DNA of 64,000 nt from Amycolatopsis thailandensis (GTDB lineage Bacteria; Actinomycetota; Actinomycetes; Mycobacteriales; Pseudonocardiaceae): NCBI RefSeq assembly GCF_002234405.1, contig NZ_NMQT01000124.1, forward strand, positions 96,151-160,150. The letters run 5' to 3'. The notes under the pieces are model-generated. The model worked only from the letters and a program-made list of their open reading frames with translations. It did no database searches and was not told the origin of the DNA. Positions 16,635-22,282 of the stretch are shown here, piece by piece. How positions within the stretch are numbered: the first letter of the stretch is position 1; each line of letters starts with the position of its first letter. Both the position numbers and the translations under genes were made by a program.

Positions 16635-17963
16635 ATGGCTGGTGTTAAGTCGGAACCGACACGGATCCTCGTCCTCGGTGGTGGGTACGTCGGGCTCTAC
16701 ACGGCGTACGGGCTCCAAAAGATGCTCCGGGCCAACGAAGCGTCCGTGACGGTCGTTGATCCGCAGCCGCACATGACCTATGCCCCCTTCCTGCCCGAGG
16801 CGGCGGCCGGTGCGATCGAACCGCGGCACGTGGTCGTGCCGCTGAGGCGCGTGCTCAAGCGCTGCCACGTGCTCACCGCGCGCGTGACGAAGATCGAGCA
16901 CGAGCGCAAGGCCATCACGGTCGAGGCCGCCGACGGGCACGTCGAGCAGCTGAACTACGACGTCCTCGTGGTCGCCCTCGGGGCCGTGGCGCGCATCCTG
17001 CCGATCCCGGGCCTGGTCGAGGAAGGCATCGCCTTCAAGACCATCGGTGAGGCGATCTACCTGCGCAACCACGTCATGACGAAGCTGGACGAGGCCGCCA
17101 GCACGCTCGACCCCGAGCAGCGCAAACGCCTGCTGACGTTCACCGTCGTCGGTGGTGGGTTCGCCGGTATCGAGGCGCTCGCCGAGCTCGAGGACATGAC
17201 CCGGTTCGCGGTGGAGAACTACTACCCGAACCTCAAGGTCGAGGACATCCGCTGGGTGCTCGTCGAGGCGGCCGGGCGGATCCTCCCCGAGGTGCGCGAG
17301 ACGCTCGGTGTGTACACCGTCGAGCAGCTCGAGAAGCGCGGCATCGAAGTCTATTTGTCGACAGCGGCGAAGTCGTTCGAGAACGGCCACGTCGTGCTCT
17401 CGGACGGCACCGAGTTCGACACCGACACGATCATCTGGACCGCCGGTGTGAAGGCGAACCCGGTGCTCGCCAGCTCGGACCTGCCGCTGGACAAGCGCGG
17501 CCGCGTCGAGGCCACCGCCGCGATGCAGGTCGTCGGGCACCCCGACGTCTGGACCGCCGGTGACAACGCCGCCGTGCCGGACCTCTCGCGGACCGAGCAG
17601 GACCCGACCGCGACCTGCCCGCCGAACGCGCAGCACGCCGTTCGCCAGGCGCGCCTGCTGTCGAAGAACATCATCAAGGTGATCCGCGGCGGCAAGCCGA
17701 AGGACTACTACCACAAGAACCTGGGTGCGGTGGCCAGCCTCGGTCTGCACAAGGGTGTCGCCGACGCGCTGAACCTGAAGATCAAGGGCTTCCCGGCCTG
17801 GCTCTTCCACCGCGCGTACCACCTCAAGGCGATGCCGACGTGGAACCGCAAGATCCGCATCCTGTTCGACTGGATGCTCGGTGGCCTGTTCCGGCGCGAG
17901 GTCATCTCGCTCGGCCAGATCAACAACCCGCGCGAGGAGTTCGACAGGCTGTCGAAGTCCTGA
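16635..17963 (+). CDS. ndh: Type II NADH dehydrogenase
   Basis: From the ATG at 16635 this is a 442-residue NDH-2. It has the FAD-binding Rossmann motif RILVLGGGYVGLYTAYGL at its start, the second dinucleotide motif FTVVGGGFAGIEALAELEDM near residue 175, and the FAD motif VWTAGDNAAVPDL. A C-terminal hydrophobic/amphipathic segment anchors it to the membrane, where it passes electrons from NADH to menaquinone without proton pumping. An upstream in-frame GTG at 16566 would add 23 non-conserved residues. No ribosome binding site precedes 16635, so the transcript may be leaderless. Confidence 0.95.
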   Translation: MAGVKSEPTRILVLGGGYVGLYTAYGLQKMLRANEASVTVVDPQPHMTYAPFLPEAAAGAIEPRHVVVPLRRVLKRCHVLTARVTKIEHERKAITVEAADGHVEQLNYDVLVVALGAVARILPIPGLVEEGIAFKTIGEAIYLRNHVMTKLDEAASTLDPEQRKRLLTFTVVGGGFAGIEALAELEDMTRFAVENYYPNLKVEDIRWVLVEAAGRILPEVRETLGVYTVEQLEKRGIEVYLSTAAKSFENGHVVLSDGTEFDTDTIIWTAGVKANPVLASSDLPLDKRGRVEATAAMQVVGHPDVWTAGDNAAVPDLSRTEQDPTATCPPNAQHAVRQARLLSKNIIKVIRGGKPKDYYHKNLGAVASLGLHKGVADALNLKIKGFPAWLFHRAYHLKAMPTWNRKIRILFDWMLGGLFRREVISLGQINNPREEFDRLSKS

Positions 17964-17975
17964 GGCGGTAGCTCC

Positions 17976-18022
17976 GTGAAGGCCTCCTTCCCTACCTTGA
18001 GCGTAGGGAAGGAGGCCTTCAC
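17976..18022. repeat. Palindromic repeat, family B (copy 1)
   Basis: Perfect 20-base arms (17976-17995, 18003-18022) surround a seven-base loop. Each arm begins GTGAAGGCCTCCTTCCC and contains an inner palindrome GAAGG/CCTTC. It follows the ndh stop by 12 bases and probably ends that transcript. Confidence 0.92.
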
Positions 18023-18039
18023 CGCGTCTAGGGTGTTCG

Positions 18040-18219
18040 GTGCAGGCATTCCGGAAGCTGAAGCCGCCCATCCGATCCGCCCTGCCCCGGCCAGGACTGA
18101 CCCCGCTCGAACTGGCCCACGATCTCGTGGAGCGGATCAGGTTCGACCAGTACCAGGCGATCTGGGACCTCGTCGGCAACAGCTGGCTGAAGTATCGCCA
18201 AGCCGGCAAAGCGAACTAG
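18040..18219 (+). CDS. Small hypothetical protein, 59 residues
   Basis: A GTG-initiated reading frame encodes 59 residues with strong third-position GC and a helical C-terminal half (TPLELAHDLVERIRFDQ, then AIWDLVGNSWLKYR). I do not recognise it. It sits between a family B palindrome and a tRNA gene, with no obvious ribosome binding site. The overlapping minus-strand frame looks less protein-like. Expression is uncertain. Confidence 0.45.
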   Translation: MQAFRKLKPPIRSALPRPGLTPLELAHDLVERIRFDQYQAIWDLVGNSWLKYRQAGKAN

Positions 18220-18257
18220 GTCATCACCGGTCGAGGGCATCGCCTAGGCTGACCCGT

Positions 18258-18334
18258 GCCCCGGTAGCCCAACTGGCAGAGGCAGTCGACTTAAAATCGA
18301 CACAGTGCGGGTTCGATCCCCGTCCGGGGCACCA
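18258..18334 (+). tRNA. tRNA with UAA anticodon (tRNA-Leu reading UUA), short variable arm
   Basis: A full cloverleaf can be drawn: acceptor GCCCCGG/CCGGGGC, D-arm GCCC…AGGC with a 13·22 mismatch, anticodon stem GTCGA/TCGAC with loop CTTAAAA (anticodon TAA at 18292-18294), five-base variable region ACAGT, T-arm GCGGG/CCCGT with loop TTCGATC, discriminator A and encoded CCA. A UAA anticodon reads UUA (Leu), but bacterial tRNA-Leu normally has a long variable arm as in Streptomyces bldA. This one has class I shape, so its amino-acid identity should be confirmed. Related short forms are known to me mainly from phages. Confidence 0.85.
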
Positions 18335-18385
18335 CATGTTCCGCACTGTGGACGTGCTGGTCCGGGTGGACGGCCGCTGCCGACA

Positions 18386-19642
18386 ATGACCGGCATGACC
18401 GACGAAGCCACCTATGACCGCACCCGGCTCGCGCAGTGGCGTGCGGGTGAAGCGCGAGCCGACGGGATATCGCGGCGCGGGATGCTTCGGCTGGCCGCCG
18501 GTGGCTCGCTCGCGCTGACGGCGCTCGGAACGTTCCCGGCCGGGACGGCGTCGGCCGCGACACCGATCGTGAAGCCGCTGCCGCCGGAGATCTTCGAGGT
18601 CTACGGCACCAACGCGGAGACGCGCTGGGAGGCGTTGAGCGGGCAGGGATACCTGACACCGGTCGAGCGGTTCTTCGTGCGGAACCACACCGCCACCCCG
18701 TCGATCGACACCGGCGCCTGGCGTTTGAAGCTGTTCGGAACCGGGTTGCGCGGTGCGCCGACAGCGGACAGGCCCGTCGAGTTCACCTATCACGATCTAC
18801 GCCGATTGCCTGCGGAGACGATCACCTCCGCCATCGAATGCGCGGGCAACGGCCGGAGCTACTTCACCAGCCAACAAGGGCAGACGGTGTCCGGCACGGC
18901 CTGGAAGCTCGGCGCGATCGGGGTCGCGCGCTGGCGCGGTGTCCGGCTGTCCACGGTGCTGGCCAAGGCGGGACTGACCCGGCACGCGGTGGACGTCCTG
19001 CCCGAGGGCCTGGACGCCGACTACGTCACCGGCGGGGTCAACCTGGGGAAGGTACGGCGCCCGCTGCCGATCGCGAAAGCGCTTCAGGACGTCTTGCTGG
19101 CTTACGAGATGAACGGGCGCCCGCTCCCGCCGGACCACGGCCATCCGGTCCGGCTCGTCGTGCCGTCCTGGATCGGGATCTCGTCGATCAAATGGCTCGG
19201 ACGGATCGAAGTCTCGGAGACGCCGCTGGTGTCGCCGTGGAACACGCAGTACTACCGGCTGCTCGGGCCGGACTATCCGGCGGAGGGCACGGTCGTGACC
19301 CGGCAGGTGGTCAAGAGCGCGTTCGAGCTGCCTTGGAACGCCGAGTTCGCGGCCGGTGGCAGGCACGTGCTGCGCGGCCGGTCGTGGTCGGGCAACGGCC
19401 GGATCCGACGGGTCGAAGTCGACGCGGGAGACGGCTGGCGGCAGGCGAAGTTCGTGGGCGCGGCAGCGGATCGCGGATGGCAGCGCTGGGAAATCCCTTG
19501 GCGCGCCGGTGTTCCCGGCGCCCGCACCCTGCGTGCGCGGGCCACGGACATCACCGGGGTCACCCAGCCTGAGGTCACTCCGCTCAACACCCAGGGCTAC
19601 CTGTTCGACGCCGTCGTCCGGCATCCGGTCAGGGTGGTGTGA
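18386..19642 (+). CDS. Tat-exported molybdopterin-dependent oxidoreductase, sulfite-oxidase family
   Basis: The 418-residue protein begins with a twin-arginine signal (SRRGMLRLAAGGSLALTALG, ending ASA). The oxidoreductase molybdopterin-binding domain follows, with the Mo-ligating Cys in SAIECAGNGRSYF near residue 152, and a C-terminal Mo-co dimerisation domain contains WSGNGRIRRVEVDAGDGWRQA. It would act outside the membrane on sulfite or a related S- or N-oxide. No haem domain is present. The ATG at 18386 is used; 18395 is an alternative. The next gene, a DNA-binding regulator, starts two bases after the stop. Confidence 0.9.
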   Translation: MTGMTDEATYDRTRLAQWRAGEARADGISRRGMLRLAAGGSLALTALGTFPAGTASAATPIVKPLPPEIFEVYGTNAETRWEALSGQGYLTPVERFFVRNHTATPSIDTGAWRLKLFGTGLRGAPTADRPVEFTYHDLRRLPAETITSAIECAGNGRSYFTSQQGQTVSGTAWKLGAIGVARWRGVRLSTVLAKAGLTRHAVDVLPEGLDADYVTGGVNLGKVRRPLPIAKALQDVLLAYEMNGRPLPPDHGHPVRLVVPSWIGISSIKWLGRIEVSETPLVSPWNTQYYRLLGPDYPAEGTVVTRQVVKSAFELPWNAEFAAGGRHVLRGRSWSGNGRIRRVEVDAGDGWRQAKFVGAAADRGWQRWEIPWRAGVPGARTLRARATDITGVTQPEVTPLNTQGYLFDAVVRHPVRVV

Positions 19643-19643
19643 G

Positions 19644-20168
19644 ATGACCCAGTCGGTCGCGGTGAGCGGGGAGCCGACCGTCGAGCTGACCCTGGCGTTA
19701 CGGGTGAGCACCGACTCAGAGCACGCCGCCGCGATCGCCGCGCGCCTGCTCGAGTCCTTTGAGGACACCGTCGGGGTGACGCTGACGGCGCGGACTTTCC
19801 AGGCAGGTGAAGCGAATTCCGGTCAGGTCGTCGAACTCGCCGGCCGACGCCGCCGGCTCGGCGAGTCCGCGCAGCCACTGCGGATCGAGCCGGATTCGCG
19901 GCGAGTGCTGCTGCGCGGCGAGGTGCTGGAGTTCACCAGGCTGGAGTTCGACCTCCTGCTGTTCCTGAGCCGGAATCCGGACCGGGTCTTCGACCGCGTC
20001 ACGTTGATGGCGCAGGTGTGGGGGCTGTCCGGCGGCAACGGCCGGACCGTGGACGTCCACATCCGGAAGATCCGGGGGAAGCTGGAGCCCGCGCTGACGC
20101 CGATCACGACGGTGCGCGGGGTCGGCTACCGGTTCGACGGGACGGCCGAGGTGTTCATCGCGGACTGA
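19644..20168 (+). CDS. Orphan OmpR/PhoB-type winged-helix regulator
   Basis: The 174-residue protein has an OmpR-type DNA-binding domain at residues ~75-170 (VLRGEVLEFTRLEFDLLLFLSRNPDRVF, then GRTVDVHIRKIRGKL and VRGVGYRFD). The N-terminal 65 residues are not a receiver domain: no phospho-acceptor Asp pattern is seen. It is probably co-transcribed with the sulfite-oxidase-like gene. Codon 19 is TTA (19698-19700), so translation needs a UAA-anticodon tRNA, and such a tRNA gene lies 1.4 kb upstream. Its last 43 bases overlap a convergent small lipoprotein gene. Confidence 0.85.
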   Translation: MTQSVAVSGEPTVELTLALRVSTDSEHAAAIAARLLESFEDTVGVTLTARTFQAGEANSGQVVELAGRRRRLGESAQPLRIEPDSRRVLLRGEVLEFTRLEFDLLLFLSRNPDRVFDRVTLMAQVWGLSGGNGRTVDVHIRKIRGKLEPALTPITTVRGVGYRFDGTAEVFIAD

Positions 20169-20311
20169 GTGTGGTCGTGGTTTTCTGGCGTGGAAGAGCT
20201 TCGGGCCTGGTCATGGCTGCAGCCGGACACAATCATGCCGCAGGCGATACCGCTGACGAACGTCAAGCCGACCACTCGTGCGGCAGATCTGAGTGTCGAT
20301 CGAATCTCCAT
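20126..20311 (-). CDS. Small lipoprotein, 61 residues
   Basis: The frame encodes a basic start, a hydrophobic core (VVGLTFVSGIACGMI) and a lipobox VSGC, followed by a His/Ser/Asn-rich tail of about 30 residues. An AAAAGGGG ribosome binding site lies five bases before the ATG. A promoter of TTGACG–18–TACCCT form is present at 20350-20379. Together these make a real gene likely despite its size and its overlap with the end of the winged-helix regulator. The short tail predicts a surface-anchored peptide of unknown role. An inverted repeat in its leader matches the one at the Nudix gene promoter. Confidence 0.65.
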   Translation of the reverse strand: MEIRSTLRSAARVVGLTFVSGIACGMIVSGCSHDQARSSSTPENHDHTQSAMNTSAVPSNR

Positions 20312-20323
20312 CGCAGCCCCTTT

Positions 20324-20340
20324 TCGTCAGAATGACGATT
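20324..20340. promoter_or_regulatory. Putative operator AATCGTC-N4-TGACGA in the lipoprotein leader
   Basis: Read on the minus strand this is AATCGTC, four bases, TGACGA. It is the same pattern as the repeat at 21184-21200 in the Nudix/phosphorylase intergenic region. It lies a few bases downstream of the predicted start of the lipoprotein transcript, as expected for repressor binding. Confidence 0.6.
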
Positions 20341-20349
20341 ATGGCTCCC

Positions 20350-20379
20350 AGGGTATCGCCGACTGCAAGTTAACGTCAA
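20350..20379 (-). promoter_or_regulatory. Predicted promoter of the small lipoprotein gene
   Basis: On the minus strand TTGACG (20379-20374) and TACCCT (20355-20350) are separated by 18 bases, matching the actinobacterial housekeeping consensus TTGACN/TANNNT. The predicted start is near 20343, giving a leader of about 32 bases. Confidence 0.6.
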
Positions 20380-20399
20380 GGTGACGGTAAAGGGGGTGA

Positions 20400-21101
20400 T
20401 CAGGTTCGCAGCATTGCGGGATGGAGGATCGTGGCCGGTCCGCGGCGGTAGAGGGCGGCCGGGCGGCCCGCTTGCCTGGTGACACGTCCGCCGGTGGGGG
20501 TCAGGAAGCCCGGCACGCTGGTGATCTTGCGATGGAAGTTGCGGGGGTCGAGCCTCTCGCCCCAGACGATCTCGTAGACCTGCCTCAGGTCGGTGATCGT
20601 GAACTCCGGAGCGCAGAAGGTGGCGCCCAGTGTCGTGTACTCGAGCTTGTTCCGGGCGCGTTCCACGGCGTCGGCGACGATCTCCTTGTGGTCGAAGGCC
20701 ATCGTCACCTGTGGTCGTAGCACGTCGTCGACAGGAGTCAAGATCACCTCGCGTGCATCGCCGCCGGCCGCGGGGGCGGGGAGGTTCGGGGTGAAGGCCA
20801 CGTAGCACACGCTCACCACCCGGCCGCGTGGATCGCGACCCAGGCCTCCATAGGTTTTCAGCTGTTCCAGATGCAGGTCTTCCGCGCGCAGGCCGGTCTC
20901 TTCCGTGAGTTCACGGGCGGCCGCGGAGTCCAGGTCCTCGGCCGTGGATTCCAGGAAGCCGCCTGGCAGTGCGAGCTCGTCCTCGAACGGCGGGATGCCC
21001 CGTTTCACGAGCATGATCTGCAGGGAGCCTGCTTTCACCGTGAGGATCGCGAGGTCGACCGCCACTGTGATCTCGGGAATCGTCCAGTCGTCGTCGGTCA
21101 T
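20400..21101 (-). CDS. NrtR-type Nudix-domain transcriptional regulator
   Basis: The 233-residue protein has an N-terminal Nudix domain (Nudix box starting LPGGFLESTAEDLDSAAARE near residue 45, ending EETGL) and a C-terminal winged helix (FTITDLRQVYEIVWGERLDPRNFHRK). This is the NrtR architecture, in which ADP-ribose or a related nucleotide releases the repressor from DNA. The box has one extra residue between its first Gly and first Glu, so catalysis may be lost, as in other NrtR proteins. It is divergent from the phosphorylase gene, and a shared inverted repeat covers both promoters. Which metabolite it senses is unknown. Confidence 0.85.
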   Translation of the reverse strand: MTDDDWTIPEITVAVDLAILTVKAGSLQIMLVKRGIPPFEDELALPGGFLESTAEDLDSAAARELTEETGLRAEDLHLEQLKTYGGLGRDPRGRVVSVCYVAFTPNLPAPAAGGDAREVILTPVDDVLRPQVTMAFDHKEIVADAVERARNKLEYTTLGATFCAPEFTITDLRQVYEIVWGERLDPRNFHRKITSVPGFLTPTGGRVTRQAGRPAALYRRGPATILHPAMLRT

Positions 21102-21164
21102 CCTGCCGCCTTCCGTCGGGGTTTCGGCGACGAGCGTGGGCGAGGTTTTGTGTCCACCTGGGAC

Positions 21165-21223
21165 AGTCTAGCCTCGCCGTAGTAATCGTCTAATTGACGA
21201 GAATGACAGTACTCGGCTACCGT
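21165..21223. promoter_or_regulatory. Bidirectional promoter and operator between Nudix regulator and phosphorylase genes
   Basis: Minus strand: TTAGAC (21193-21188), 17 bases, TAGACT (21170-21165), directed at the Nudix gene. Plus strand: TTGACG (21194-21199), 18 bases, TACCGT (21218-21223), directed at the phosphorylase gene. The two -35 boxes abut, and both lie in the inverted repeat AATCGTC-TAAT-TGACGA (21184-21200). A protein bound there would block both directions. The leader to 21351 (about 120 bases) shows no other clear signal. Confidence 0.65.
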
Positions 21224-21350
21224 GCAGGCTGCACCAAGCACTCCCGCCTCACGGTCGCCCGCCCCGTCGTCTTGGCGGGCGACCGCGTCTTCGCCATGTC
21301 CGGCTACATCGCGTCGTTGTCATCGACGCGGCCTGTGAGAGGAAAGCATT

Positions 21351-21380
21351 GTGGTGAAAAGAATCGGCGTGGTCTCATGA
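21351..21380 (+). CDS. Putative nine-residue leader peptide coupled to the phosphorylase gene
   Basis: A GTG start behind GAGAGGAAAG encodes nine residues (MVKRIGVVS), and its TGA overlaps the ATG of the phosphorylase as ATGA. The phosphorylase ATG itself has no ribosome binding site, so this mini-frame may supply ribosomes by coupling. The peptide resembles the first strand of related nucleosidases, so a frameshifted old N-terminus is an alternative. Confidence 0.4.
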   Translation: MVKRIGVVS

Positions 21381-22282
21381 TCGTCATTCTGACCGCGTTG
21401 GAGACCGAGTACGCCGCGGTTCGTGTTCGGTTGAAAGGATTGGTACATCATCGGCATTCCGCCGGAACCCTGTTCGAAATCGGGGAACTTCCCGGTCGTC
21501 CCGGCAGCAAGGTCGCCACGGCCGTGGTGGGTATGGGCAACTTGTCGGCGGCCCCGCTTACCGAAAGGGCGATCGCGGAGTTCAAACCGTCGACCGTGAT
21601 CTTCTCCGGTGTCGCGGGAGGACTGCGAGACTGGCTGCGACTGGGTGATGTCGTCGTGGCCACGAAGGTCTATGCCTACCAAGGGGGACGTAGCGAAGAC
21701 GCGGAGTTTCTCGCGCGGCCACGTGCCTGGGAGATTCCGCACGGGGTGGATCAGATCGCCCGTTTCCTTGCCAGGGACGAACAGTGGATCCGATCGGAGG
21801 AAGGAAGAGGCGACGAATCATCGGTGCCGAAGGTCTGGTTCGAGCCGATTGCGGCGGGTGATGTCGTGCTCAACTCGCGAACCTCGGACCTGGCACACCA
21901 ACTTAGGCGCAACTACAACGACGCGATCGCGATCGAGATGGAAAGCGCGGGGTTCGCCTCCGCCGGTCAACTGAACGAACGCGTTCCCACTGTCACGATT
22001 CGCGGTATCAGTGATCTCGCGGGTGGTGCCAAGGATCGGACGGATGCCGAAGGCTGGCAGGACGTCGCCGCGGCCAACGCGGCGGCATTCGCCATCGCCG
22101 TGGCCACCGAACTCGCCGATGGACATGAAGACGGCCAAGAGAAGCGGAATTCGTCGATGCGGCCGCAGGCGCCGTCATCACACAAGTTCGTCGCGCGTGA
22201 CAACGCGAGAGTGGGGCAGCAGATCGGAACGAATCACGGCGACGTCACCATCGATCTAGGTGATTCCGGGAGGTCTCGATGA
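21377..22282 (+). CDS. Nucleoside phosphorylase/nucleosidase-fold protein with C-terminal GQQIG motif
   Basis: Residues 2-246 form a PNP_UDP_1 fold: MIVILTALETEYAAVR, VVGMGNLSAA, IFSGVAGGLRDWLRLGDVVVA, the substrate Glu in AIEMESAG (187/189) and the catalytic Asp in RGISDLAGG (213). Proteins of this family cleave N-glycosidic bonds of nucleosides. After a linker, residues 271-291 carry FVARDN…VGQQIGTNHGDVT, nearly repeated at the N-terminus of the next protein (13 of 21 identical). PNP-fold domains are known effector modules in bacterial conflict systems. Here the C-terminal motif suggests recruitment by the downstream membrane protein, an inference. Its stop overlaps the next start (ATGA). 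Confidence 0.85.
   Translation: MIVILTALETEYAAVRVRLKGLVHHRHSAGTLFEIGELPGRPGSKVATAVVGMGNLSAAPLTERAIAEFKPSTVIFSGVAGGLRDWLRLGDVVVATKVYAYQGGRSEDAEFLARPRAWEIPHGVDQIARFLARDEQWIRSEEGRGDESSVPKVWFEPIAAGDVVLNSRTSDLAHQLRRNYNDAIAIEMESAGFASAGQLNERVPTVTIRGISDLAGGAKDRTDAEGWQDVAAANAAAFAIAVATELADGHEDGQEKRNSSMRPQAPSSHKFVARDNARVGQQIGTNHGDVTIDLGDSGRSR

Noticed and set aside
18224..18793. Minus-strand frame covering the tRNA gene
   Set aside because: Its middle part is translated tRNA sequence, a common false protein call.
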